From Cytauxzoon felis (taxonomy: Eukaryota; Apicomplexa; Aconoidasida; Piroplasmida; Theileriidae), in NCBI GenBank assembly GCA_020283715.1, contig JAIQCW010000248.1, forward strand, positions 1 to 41,276: a DNA stretch of 41,276 bases, in the 5' to 3' direction. Below the pieces are notes generated by a model. The model was given only the letters and a program-made list of their open reading frames with translations, did no database searches and had not been told where the DNA came from. Position numbers and translations under genes: made by a program. Positions 29,801 to 37,245 of the stretch are shown here, piece after piece (position 1 is the stretch's first letter; the number at the start of each line of letters is the position of its first letter).

Positions 29801-30041
29801 GAAGGTTCAGCTTTGATATATGGTGGAATATTATAGTGAGAGATGTCTTTGTTGCATGACATTTGGTTTACTAATTGTGGTTTATTGACATAGACAATGA
29901 TAATTATATTTTAGATTAAATTTTATTTCATTATTTATAATAATTAATAATTATAGGTCGATGTTATCGGTATCGGTTCGTGGTAATAGTGTGTTGATGT
30001 CGGAGAGTGTGATGAATATTTTGAAGTTATTATTTGGTTGA
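23858..30041 (+). CDS. AP-2 complex alpha adaptin, 7 exons, one frame break
   Basis: Exons 23858-24663, 26298-26541, 26589-26726, 27355-27624, 27662-27732, 28126-29210, 29957-30041; about 899 aa, near the usual AP-2 alpha length. It is the large subunit of the clathrin adaptor that selects cargo at the plasma membrane. Seen: N-terminal RGLVNFISDLRQ and KKKNILKLLYIQMLGYDIDLGHLE; trunk segments NAPWLIIKIL, AILFECIRAIVKW, NIRLMNLSIYMIK and RICAYVLGEYGYL; ear LPINIHKFLSPTPIDLQRF and, after the last splice, SMLSVSVRGNSVLMSESVMN, which aligns without gaps to the animal C-terminus. Four introns are enlarged by repeats, and intron 1 encloses a separate gene. The frame breaks at a CCCC run (28772-28775): upstream it stops at 28810, while the ear continues in another frame from about 28776. 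One more C would join them. Confidence 0.88.
24703..24860. repeat. Family-1 repeat arm (AP-2 alpha intron 1, left of nested gene)
   Basis: CCACTTGAAGTTACAACC, TCGTCTTGCAGACAGC, CCACTCGCCGTGGTGGC and CGCTTCCCTGAGATCAGC, in reverse orientation. It lies 70 bp before the nested gene's ATG. Confidence 0.85.
24931..26175 (+). CDS. Multi-spanning membrane protein, Tpr/ENT-like, nested in AP-2 alpha intron 1
   Basis: An intronless 414-codon frame with an ATG at 24931, entirely inside intron 1 of the AP-2 alpha gene and on the same strand. It has about 8 to 10 hydrophobic segments (for example FSIIIAWIMFSSSILTYIFF, LQIIFTILILFITAGW). It shows an ENT-like pattern, NAFANGMYSSISFG followed by AVGLPLSGAFTFIFNKI, then HWSPILMLGSSL and YPAITPYMLMDID. 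This resembles the Theileria Tpr/Tar-related membrane family as I remember it. Exact membership and any transport role are unproven. Base composition is visibly less AT-rich than that of neighbouring genes. The last 14 or so residues (PPRSLGVAIPFTGM) come from a family-1 module, so the native C-terminus may have been replaced. Family-1 arms stand on both sides. Confidence 0.7.
   Translation: MNQITSVIEPICNKWTGTDAQHTASVFRHKLAMFLTGFIMLTPHRIAILCAPHLVKRFHLPLDKIPLFIYKFFSSMELASLIGTTIQVVLTVTITAICKSMNTNGLFGVNKKLGGYNYVGKTWNDPVPADVDTGITQLKALFSIIIAWIMFSSSILTYIFFVTGDDYGHFNLFFWSVIFNAFANGMYSSISFGINTNTAIYAVGLPLSGAFTFIFNKICRSIHNRWDWDDYDYTRVQLQIIFTILILFITAGWWSFDQVCQIYGKNGEAKGTGRSDTTVAATLPGQTSFGELFDTTNSQGISHWSPILMLGSSLGSVYAFYPAITPYMLMDIDEANDLDQWIQFISSIPTLVIGFLDEFDVGPGGVTMSGNWYKRRWWHPIGWGPFIPYILCLHILILPLPPRSLGVAIPFTGM
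26125..26240. repeat. Family-1 repeat (AP-2 alpha intron 1, right; overlaps the nested gene's end)
   Basis: CCGCCACGATCTCTGGGAG, GTTTACGGGGATG, AGAGCTGACGGCAGGACG and GTGGAACTGGAAAGAGAGTT. It encodes the last residues of the nested ORF. Confidence 0.8.
26767..26940. repeat. Family-1 repeat arm (AP-2 alpha intron 3, left)
   Basis: CGTCCTGCAGACAGC, TCCACCTGAGGTCC, CACTCGCCGTTCCACC, GTCGTCTTGCAGACAGC, CCAGCTCCCATAGATCG and TCCACCCGAGGTTA. Confidence 0.85.
26944..27163 (-). repeat. Family-2 repeat, copy 3 (AP-2 alpha intron 3)
   Basis: Opposite orientation to copies 1 and 2: TAATCTCGACGAGATAAG ... AGATATCTCAATG-like segment ... GGTTTCCCCAGAAATTGAGG ... TTTTGGAGGTAAAA. On the plus strand it keeps the open frame LTSEIHPIVIAQSSWVSPEI. 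Confidence 0.85.
27186..27315. repeat. Family-1 repeat arm (AP-2 alpha intron 3, right)
   Basis: GACCTCGAGTGGAACCCG, the GTAGCTGATCTCAGGGAAG module, GCTGTCTGCAAGACG, ACCTCAGGTGGATTGG and CCTCAGGTGTAGTGGA. Confidence 0.85.
27774..28062. repeat. Family-1 modular repeat (AP-2 alpha intron 5)
   Basis: CCACTAGGCGTTCCACC, CACTCGCCGTGGCGGCC, CCAGCTCCCATAGATCG, CCACCGAGGTTACAAC, CACGATCTCCGGGAGTGGC, CTCTTTAGAGATAGGTAATT, CCACCACGGCTAGTGGA and AGAGCTGACGGCAGGAC. It fills most of a 393-nt intron. Confidence 0.85.
29236..29387. repeat. Family-1 repeat arm (AP-2 alpha intron 6, left)
   Basis: CACTCGAAGTCC, CGTCCTGCAGACAGC, CGTCTTGCAGACGGCC, CGCTTCCCTGAGATCAGC and TCCACCTGAGGTTA. The rest of this 746-nt intron after 29735 is AT-rich without features. 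Confidence 0.85.
29388..29611 (-). repeat. Family-2 repeat, copy 4 (AP-2 alpha intron 6)
   Basis: TAATCTCGTCGAGATAAG ... GGTTTCCCCGGAAATTCAGG ... TTTTGGAGGTAAAAATG. On the plus strand it keeps the open frame SEIHPIVIAQSSWVSPEIQD. Confidence 0.85.
29630..29738. repeat. Family-1 repeat arm (AP-2 alpha intron 6, right)
   Basis: GGACCTCAAGTGGAGACC, CCTGGAAGCGATCTATGGG, AGCTGGAAGGGGAAGTAAAT, AGAGCTGACGGCAGGA and ACCTAAGGTGGGG. Confidence 0.85.
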
Positions 30042-30345
30042 AGTATGTACTTTATAGTATTTAATAGTGATGATAATTTAATGATATATATATGAATATA
30101 TAGTTTTTTATAATAGTTGACGTTGTTGAGGTATGTGTGACGCAATATTATCGGTCCCCACATATGAAGGGTTATATGATTATAATATGATAATATTGTT
30201 GTTATGTTATGGTTAATGATTGGATAATAAGATAATAAAATATTGATTGAATATTGTGTAATTTTTTATATAGATTTCTATAATTGATGGATATGATGTA
30301 TTTATTATTGTTATGAGTTGATATAAGTATTGTATTTATTTAATA
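30042..30345. other. Intergenic, AP-2 alpha to BFR1-like
   Basis: AT-rich spacer without repeat modules, RNA gene or ORF that I can support. It should hold the 3' UTR of AP-2 alpha and the leader of the next gene. Confidence 0.4.
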
Positions 30346-31799
30346 ATGTCGACGGTAGTAACATCAGAGAGTGTGCCAAATGGTACAGTAGTAATGAATA
30401 ATACACCATCAAATGGTATAGATAAGAAGGGTAATAATATGAGTGGTAATTCTAATAGGCGTAAAGGTCCTAGACCATTGAGACCTGAAGAGATACCATT
30501 GAAGATACAGATAGATGAGAAAACAAAATTAATAACAAAATTACAGAGTGATTTAGCAGCAATAAATCGTTGTATATATGAGAATAAGGGTGGTTTAACC
30601 GATAATGATGAACGTAGTTTAATAAAAAGTCGTTTAGATGAGATACAATCTCGTATAAATAGTTTGGATATTAAACGTAATGAATGTTTAGATGAATTAG
30701 ATATGAAACAAAAAGAATTAAGACGTAAAAATAAATCTATAAATGATATGAAGTCTAATATTGGTTTTAAAAATGAAGAAGAGATAAATCATCAGATACG
30801 TATGTTAGAAGGTATGATGATGACATCATCTTTAAGTTTAAAAGAAGAAAAACAAATGATGGCAAAATTACAACAATTACGTAATACAAAAACATCATTA
30901 GAAAGGATACAAAAATTTGAAGCATTACAAACTAGTGATTGTGTTGATCAAATGATGATTGGTGTAAAAAATAATTTAGATAATTTAAGAGAAGAAATGA
31001 ATGCATTACGTCGAGCAAAGCGTGAAGAATCACAAAAATTATATCAATTAAATGAATCTAAAAAAAAACATTAGATTCAATGAGAGAATATTTTGATACT
31101 AAATCACGTATAATTAATGAAATTAAAGAACATATTTCTAATAAACAAAAACTTGTTAAACAATTAGAAGATTTAAATAATGAATATTATGCTAAACAAA
31201 AGGTTATGTATCAAAATAAAATTAAAAAACAACAAGAAGATAGAGAAAGAAGACAAATTGAAAATGAAATTAGAGAATTACAAAATCAATTAGATAATTG
31301 TGATTTCTTACCACATGATAAAGAAATACGTTTATTACAACAGGTTATAACATTTATTAATAATCTTGAACAAGAATATCAACCATTAAATAATGGTACA
31401 AATATTTCTAATAATAAACTTTTAATTTCACCAACAACTTCATCTAATAATGATTCAAATATTACATCAACTTCTAATAATTCATTAGAAGGTGTACGTG
31501 TAGTACCTAAAAAAGAACGTGATGAATATTTTATTGTACCCAAAAAAATCAAGGATAAGAATAAGCAAAAAGATAAAACTAAACAATTCAAACTCGATAT
31601 GGTCACATTAAATTATTTCGAATCATGTGGTGTTGAACCACCAATATCTATTGAAGCTATACCAACATGTAGACAACAATTGCATGAAAAACTCGATTAC
31701 TATAATAATATCCGTAGTCAATGTAATGTTGATGAAATACGACTTGAACTCTGTAATAAACTCGATGCTGCCCATAAAAAACTCGAAGCACTCAAATGA
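30346..31799 (+). CDS. BFR1-like coiled-coil protein, one frame break
   Basis: Two frames (30346-31074 and 31080-31799) form one protein of about 484 aa. The first ends SKKKH-stop right after a run of nine A (31060-31068); one extra A would carry the frame without a stop into the second. Family evidence: NEEEINHQIRMLEGMM followed by LSLKEEKQMMAKLQQLRNTK is the signature of yeast Bfr1 and plant PPI-type proteins (an xLSLxEEKxxxxxIxxLxxxK pattern). Bfr1 associates with ribosomes and mRNPs at the ER; a similar role here is inferred. Almost the whole length is Lys/Glu-rich coiled coil, with a Ser/Asn-rich linker around 31395-31490 and a basic KKIKDKNKQKDK stretch. The N-terminus is low-complexity, then RRKGPRPLRPEEIPLKIQ. 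Confidence 0.75.
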
Positions 31800-31884
31800 T
31801 TAGAGTAATGTAATTCTTATATACATTTATATATATCTACACACTTGTCAGCCTCACATGTTCACCTCCTCAATTTATATCAAA

Positions 31885-32418
31885 ATGTCCTCTACTGCCA
31901 CGTCACCAGTAAGTTTTTATTAAATTTCATCCCATGTTACGTCATAATTCATGTAGCCAGTAGGATATGATAGAGGTTCTACCGTAATCGTAACCGACTT
32001 TCCAGAAAATTATACAGAATATGATTGTAAAAATTTCCTATCATGGTTTGGACCTGTAATTTATATAGAAAAAATTGAAAATAATGATAAATGTTGCTAT
32101 GTTGTAGTCTTCGCATCAAATACACACGCCGAAGTACGTTTTGTACACCAACACCTACACATTTATATTATAGTCGTTGATAAAACTCAAAAATTTGACA
32201 ATCGATTCACATAATAATACAATCAATATTTCATCTCCAGATGAAATCGATTCCGTCTGGAATACCGTCGGAACACTCATCACATCAGCATCCACGGTAT
32301 GATATTATACAATTTCATCAATTACATTCAGACACCCATTCTACAATTAGCTCAAGATGGGCTAAACGTCGCTCTAAATGGATTAGGGTGGAATTTAAGT
32401 AATTATCTAGGCTACTGA
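31885..32418 (+). CDS. RRM-fold protein, 4 exons
   Basis: Exons 31885-31908, 31957-32133, 32174-32296, 32332-32418; all in phase 0, giving 136 aa. After a short N-terminus it reads STVIVTDFPENYTEYDCKNF, then FGPVIYIEKI and CCYVVVFASNTHAESLIKL: the beta-alpha-beta order of an RRM with weak RNP motifs. The C-terminal tail ILQLAQDGLNVALNGLGWNL is a possible amphipathic helix. An RRM followed by a terminal amphipathic helix recalls Nup35/Nup53, but the similarity is by layout only. It may be an ordinary small RNA-binding protein. No repeats occur in its introns, which are 35 to 48 nt. Confidence 0.65.
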
Positions 32419-32494
32419 AATATTTATACCCATCTTAGATGCCGATACATGATCTCGTTCAAGACATAACCTGACGGAGAGAGAATGTAGATTG

Positions 32495-32747
32495 TCAACC
32501 TGAAGTTACAACCTTATCTTCTCCAACTTTCGTCGTCTTGCAGACAGCTTCTCTATTTACTTCCCCCTTCGCTTCCCTGAGATCAGCTGCGGGTTTTCCA
32601 CTTGAGGTCTAATGACTACAGTTCTGCCACGATCTCCGGGAGTGGCTCTACTCTTTAGAGATAAGTAATTAGAAGAAGCTGACGGCAGGACGACCTCAGG
32701 TGGAACGGCGAGTGGAAGAAGAGTTGGATTGAACTTCATGTTGATAA
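32495..32747. repeat. Family-1 modular repeat (intergenic)
   Basis: AACCTGAAGTTACAACC, GTCGTCTTGCAGACAGC, CGCTTCCCTGAGATCAGC, CCACTTGAGGTC, CACGATCTCCGGGAGTGGC, GAAGCTGACGGCAGGACG, ACCTCAGGTGGAACGG. It is the last copy before the repeat-free FAINT block. Confidence 0.85.
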
Positions 32748-32864
32748 TACGAAATATACATTCTCACTGTCATTTAAGTTATGTCTTGTTAATTCTATTT
32801 AAAATTAATTTGGATTATACATGAATAAATAGTATTAATCACTTATAACCTAAATATAATATTA

Positions 32865-33024
32865 TAATAATTTTATGAAGTGTATATATAGTTAGTATTA
32901 TTATAAGTATAATATAGTTACTATACTTCAGTTCATGTTAGTAGTATTATAGTATATATATTATAATAATTATTTATATTAATACATCAATACATTCCCA
33001 CTTTCATCAATCATCCTTCAATTG
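32865..33024 (-). repeat. Family-3 AT-rich repeat, copy 2 (inverted)
   Basis: Reverse complement of 20743-20917, differing by scattered substitutions and small gaps. It stands at the boundary between the housekeeping region and the FAINT block. The span 32748-33057 otherwise shows no gene. Confidence 0.75.
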
Positions 33025-33057
33025 TAATGATATATGATTCAATCATGGATTTAACTA

Positions 33058-33273
33058 ATGGATCTTTGTAATGATGAAAATATAGTGTTGGTTTACCCTA
33101 TAACAGGTATGAATATATTTTAATAGACATCACATGTATATAATTAAAATCTGACCCAATAAAAACTTAATATATTTAATGTCGTAGGAGATTTTCTTAA
33201 TATATGTAAAATTAATACCTGGACTATTGTAAAAATATTAAATAGAGTTAGGCAGTATTTTATTAAATTTTAA
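33058..33273 (+). CDS. Possible small two-exon gene
   Basis: An ATG at 33058 opens MDLCNDENIVLVYPITG and reaches a phase-1 donor (G|GTATGA, 33107). An acceptor GTCGTAG at 33187 leads to GDFLNICKINTWTIVKIL in the fitting phase and a stop at 33271, for about 44 aa. Splice sites and phase agree, but the product is too short to judge and matches nothing I know. It might also be the start of a longer gene with further exons. Confidence 0.25.
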
Positions 33274-33429
33274 AATTATGTAGATTATATTAATAAATAA
33301 CTCTCTTGTTATTAATATGTTTATAAAATGCATTATATTCAGATGATTTGTTCAGATATGTTGTGCTCCACTCATGTGGCCATTTTAACCCCCCTGTAAT
33401 GAAAGTTTAAAATTTCCCCCAATGCAAAA

Positions 33430-33687
33430 ATGAATAAATGTACATTATATAATGGCCATTGTATGCTATTAACAAATTTTATACTTTATGGTTGTACGTC
33501 ATATAACTCATTTCATTCATACGTAGTAAGAATAAAAAACTTAGACATCCGAATTATAGTGAAAATTTATAATGCATTAAATTACTATAAGAATTTTTCA
33601 TTATATATTAATTTGTTAATGGTATATATTGTTTATTTGTGTTTATTGATGATAATCTGTTATAATATGTACCAGGCCCATGGCTAA
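33430..33687 (+). CDS. Hypothetical small ORF with membrane segment
   Basis: An ATG-started frame of 85 codons. It is Tyr/Ile/Asn-rich with one strong hydrophobic stretch near the end (LLMVYIVYLCLLMIICYNMY). It lies in the AT-rich spacer before the FAINT genes, where an ORF of this length can arise by chance. There is no known domain. The rest of 33274-33923 shows no other feature. Confidence 0.25.
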   Translation: MNKCTLYNGHCMLLTNFILYGCTSYNSFHSYVVRIKNLDIRIIVKIYNALNYYKNFSLYINLLMVYIVYLCLLMIICYNMYQAHG

Positions 33688-33923
33688 TTAACGTATTTAT
33701 ATTACAATTGTATGACTTCATTTTTTAAATACCAATAATTTTATATAATTTAATATATATTTATTTTAGTATTACTTACAAATCTAAATATAATTAATTC
33801 TGTTCCCCATAGTAGACATATTTAAATCAAGTTTAGAATTGATTTGCATATATGTATATTATATTTAATATTTGGTACTTTATGATTATTATATGTTAGG
33901 ATGCATATAGAATTGGTAAATCT

Positions 33924-35042
33924 ATGATGATAAATTATGTATTATTAACTATTGCTATATTTGGCTATGTTCCATGCGTATGTAATAATATATTGGTGAC
34001 ATTGAATGTAGTAAATCCGGCGTCTTTTATAAAAGTTATTACGTCTACAAATGGACATATGGATAGAATTTTCTTTAATGCCCATTCTCGTTATAGTATA
34101 ATAAAAGTCAGGGATGATATTAGTATTGTATGGGAGTCAGATGATGTTGCAAATGTAATATGCCAAGAAGCTCTGTTGTATAAAAGTAGATTGGGATTAT
34201 GTATTATAAATCTTGTAATAACCGTATGTGGAGGTACTAGATATTTATATTATATGAAGTCCAATCATATTGGTAATTGGGATCCAATAAATGAGTCTCA
34301 GTATAGTGAAGTGTTGCGTCGTATAATATATGATCGTTTGTTTGACATTAACAGTAGTACACCATTTTGTATTAAAGAATCGAGAGCTACTCCAACTTCT
34401 AATACTTTAATAAGTTACCGAATGCGTCATCTATATTCTGTGAGGAAAGTGACAGATGGTGATGTATGTGTATGGATCAGTAACGGTAACAATCATTGTA
34501 CAAATGTATCTGTAAAATGCATAAGGACTGAACCAATGTTACTTAAGTTAGTTGTATATGAAAATACAACGTATTCATTTTTCTGTTATGAGAAAGTTAA
34601 AAATGATGACTCATTGACACATCAATGGATTCAATTGGATGTGGTGTCTTATTTGAAAAGATTGGAGAGGATAATGAATGAGTGTCCATTGAATATTAAA
34701 AAGAATAAAGAGGAACAAAAATACTTTGATGTACGTTTACATCATCCATATGGTGCTAAAGCATTAATTTATATGCCATTGGGTGACAAGTTTGTTAATA
34801 AAGTAAAAGATGGGAAGTGGGTGATATGGAGTACTAATGATTTGATAACAAAGTGTATAGACATCATAGTATATTATAGAAGAAGAGATAGGGCATTATG
34901 TCAGTTATTTATAACGGATGGAAATAATAATCGTTATAGATTTTATGAAAAAGAGGGTGATGAAGAAGATGAGTGGAGAGAATTAGAATCGGAAATATTT
35001 TATGATAAATTAAGAATATTAGATGAACAATATGGTGAATAA
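33924..35042 (+). CDS. Secreted protein with three FAINT-like (DUF529) repeats
   Basis: 372 aa from the ATG at 33924. The N-terminal hydrophobic signal ends near CVCNN. Three FAINT-like units of about 100 residues can be traced by their marks: (1) IVWESDDVAN with YLYYMKSNHIGNWDPI; (2) VCVWISNGNNH with YSFFCYEKV and HQWIQLDV; (3) WVIWSTNDLI with YRFYEKEGDEEDEWRELES. FAINT domains are known from secreted Theileria proteins, some of which reach the host cell. There is no GPI or membrane anchor at the C-terminus, so the product should be soluble and secreted or held in an organelle. It is a single exon and the first of three tandem, progressively shorter family members. Confidence 0.75.
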   Translation: MMINYVLLTIAIFGYVPCVCNNILVTLNVVNPASFIKVITSTNGHMDRIFFNAHSRYSIIKVRDDISIVWESDDVANVICQEALLYKSRLGLCIINLVITVCGGTRYLYYMKSNHIGNWDPINESQYSEVLRRIIYDRLFDINSSTPFCIKESRATPTSNTLISYRMRHLYSVRKVTDGDVCVWISNGNNHCTNVSVKCIRTEPMLLKLVVYENTTYSFFCYEKVKNDDSLTHQWIQLDVVSYLKRLERIMNECPLNIKKNKEEQKYFDVRLHHPYGAKALIYMPLGDKFVNKVKDGKWVIWSTNDLITKCIDIIVYYRRRDRALCQLFITDGNNNRYRFYEKEGDEEDEWRELESEIFYDKLRILDEQYGE

Positions 35043-35269
35043 ATGTAAAATCATACATTATTTATATATAAATAATCATAATTATATATGTATTATTACT
35101 GTATATTTATTTCTAGTTTAGTAGTAGTTCCACCATAATATCATGTTAAATGACATTGATAGCATATAATGAAGTCATATACATGGATCTGAAGGTAAAA
35201 AACACCATATTGTTGACTATTTGTATTTAATTTTATATATGATTATGTGATATATATTTGTTGTTTAAA

Positions 35270-36040
35270 ATGGAGTATGTATTACTATTTTTTATAATTT
35301 CATTATCATATTATCCTACATTGTCTCAGGGTGTATCAATAGATATAGATAAGGATGAGCATGAGAATGTTTTAGAAAGACATTATAAAAATCTTTTTGG
35401 TAATGTTACAACATTGATATTACCTAATGTTAAACCTATTACTGAAGTTAGACATCGTGATATGATATTTTGGAAATCATCGGATGAAGAGAAGGGTTGT
35501 ATAAGTTTGACTATTGTTAAAAGGAAGGGTAAAAAAACATTAGCATGTGTTAGACTTAGTAGTACAGATGAGGGTAATAAATGTTTTGAAGGTGTATTAG
35601 GTTTATGGAGATGTATTAATTGTACTGATTATAATGTAAGGAAAGAACAAATAGAGAATGAAACAAAATTAGATTTATCGGGTCGTGGTGAAGAATTTGA
35701 TAAGAATATACTTAAGAATGTAACAACACGTTATAAACATCAATCTATAGAATTTGAACCAAGACCAGAAGCGCATGCTACATGTGTATCATATGGTTCA
35801 AGGATATTTTGGGAAACTGATTTGGATAATGAAAAATGTATTAAAGCATTCGTTCATGTAGTAAATAATTTTCCTAACTTTGTAGATATAACTATTTTAT
35901 CTTCAGGAGTTGAATTTACTAAATATTATCATATGGATCAACATCGAAATATATTTGAATTAACTGAAGATGACTATAAGACACATGTTGATTTATTAGA
36001 AGCATCAGTATCAGCTACTGGTACAAGTCAATCAAAGTAA
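35270..36040 (+). CDS. Secreted protein with two FAINT-like repeats
   Basis: 256 aa from the ATG at 35270; an in-frame TTG further up is not a plausible start. The signal peptide MEYVLLFFIISLSYYPTLSQ is followed by a unit with MIFWKSSDEEKGCISL and a second with RIFWETDLDNEKCIKAF and YYHMDQHRNIFELTEDD. Both units keep the aromatic W and the following acidic turn of FAINT domains. Cys residues pair within units. There is no C-terminal anchor and the tail is Ser/Thr-rich. It lies 227 bp after the previous member, same strand. Confidence 0.7.
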   Translation: MEYVLLFFIISLSYYPTLSQGVSIDIDKDEHENVLERHYKNLFGNVTTLILPNVKPITEVRHRDMIFWKSSDEEKGCISLTIVKRKGKKTLACVRLSSTDEGNKCFEGVLGLWRCINCTDYNVRKEQIENETKLDLSGRGEEFDKNILKNVTTRYKHQSIEFEPRPEAHATCVSYGSRIFWETDLDNEKCIKAFVHVVNNFPNFVDITILSSGVEFTKYYHMDQHRNIFELTEDDYKTHVDLLEASVSATGTSQSK

Positions 36041-36618
36041 ATTATATTATTAGACAACAAGCGTATATATTTGTCATTAATTTAAGGCTTATATATATAA
36101 ATAAATATTTAAAAGTAGTATATATTAATATAATAGGGAGATTTATATATTCAACTATGGATAATTTAACATGTGTATATACTTTATAATATCGCCGACT
36201 TTATCAATTATTAATATCATGATATAACCCCATAATATAATATAGTAATTAAGTCATGCATTATATATAAATACAAAGGAATAAATATATTATATATATA
36301 TAGATTAATTATACTTTGTTTAGTATCCATAAATTATCATTAATGCATGTAATATATTAACCACCTTAGAGTACCATTTTTATAAATGATAACTAAATGA
36401 CATTTTAACACACCATAAAACCATTTATTAACTTTAAAAATTTATATTAATAACAATTTTTTAATATAATCTACCATTAAGATTAAATGAATTGATTGAT
36501 CTAATAATCCCACATTGTGTATAATCTACTATTAAGATCTTCATTTGATCTTAAGTTTATAGATATTGTATATGTATTTGTTTATTCTAAGTATATATAT
36601 GTATTATTTTGTATAAAA
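36041..36618. other. Intergenic, AT-rich
   Basis: Spacer of about 580 bp between the second and third FAINT-like genes. It is low-complexity AT with no repeat family, ORF or RNA gene I can support. Confidence 0.4.
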
Positions 36619-37104
36619 ATGAAGATTATATTGTTATTATTAACAATTGGATATTATAAAGTAAATGGTGGTTGTTTATCATGTAATTCAGTAAAGATAT
36701 CATTAGATATTTCACAAACTAAATCTGATGAATTTGTAACTATAACAAGTGATGAAAGAGATTATAGTATACAATATAATGTAGAACCAAATGAAGGAAT
36801 AAAATTAAAAAAAATTTATGATAGGTTCGAATTAATATATAAATTTAAAAGATTTTCAAAATATGGATCAATTACAACTATATGGTCAAAATTACAATCT
36901 AAAGTAATATTTGTTAATATACAACCAAAAAAATCAAAAGATATTGATGTATTGTATTTTTTTGAATTTACAGATGGATGGGGAAGAATTAGAGAATCAT
37001 GTTATCTATTTCTTAAATATAAATTAGTAAATGGTGATATAATAACACAAGAATTAATAGATGAATTTGAATCCATGACTAGCTATAACAAATGTAAATA
37101 TTAA
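36619..37104 (+). CDS. Short secreted protein, single FAINT-like repeat
   Basis: 161 aa from the ATG at 36619, chosen over an upstream GTG-led extension because it is followed at once by a clear signal peptide (MKIILLLLTIGYYKVNGG). One unit resembles FAINT: VTITSDERDYSIQY, then ITTIWSKLQSKVIFVN, then DVLYFFEFTDGWGRIRES. The CLSC motif after the signal and two later Cys may form disulfides. The FAINT call is weaker than for the two preceding genes. There is no repeat and no anchor. Confidence 0.6.
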   Translation: MKIILLLLTIGYYKVNGGCLSCNSVKISLDISQTKSDEFVTITSDERDYSIQYNVEPNEGIKLKKIYDRFELIYKFKRFSKYGSITTIWSKLQSKVIFVNIQPKKSKDIDVLYFFEFTDGWGRIRESCYLFLKYKLVNGDIITQELIDEFESMTSYNKCKY

Positions 37105-37211
37105 ATTAATAAAGACTTCAACAGTGAATTGTAATAATATGTTCATATAACTTCTAGAATGCAGTTTATTATATAATAATAACATAAATAACATTATAAA
37201 CTATTATAAAT

Positions 37212-37237
37212 CATATATATATATATATATATATATT
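37212..37237. repeat. TA dinucleotide microsatellite
   Basis: A run of about 12 AT units just beyond the PSMB1 stop codon, between it and the convergent FAINT-like gene. Confidence 0.85.
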
Positions 37238-37245
37238 CTATCATA

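Noticed and set aside
36517..36618. Upstream extension of the third FAINT-like protein
   Set aside because: Begins with GTG, not ATG; the ATG at 36619 is followed directly by a signal peptide.
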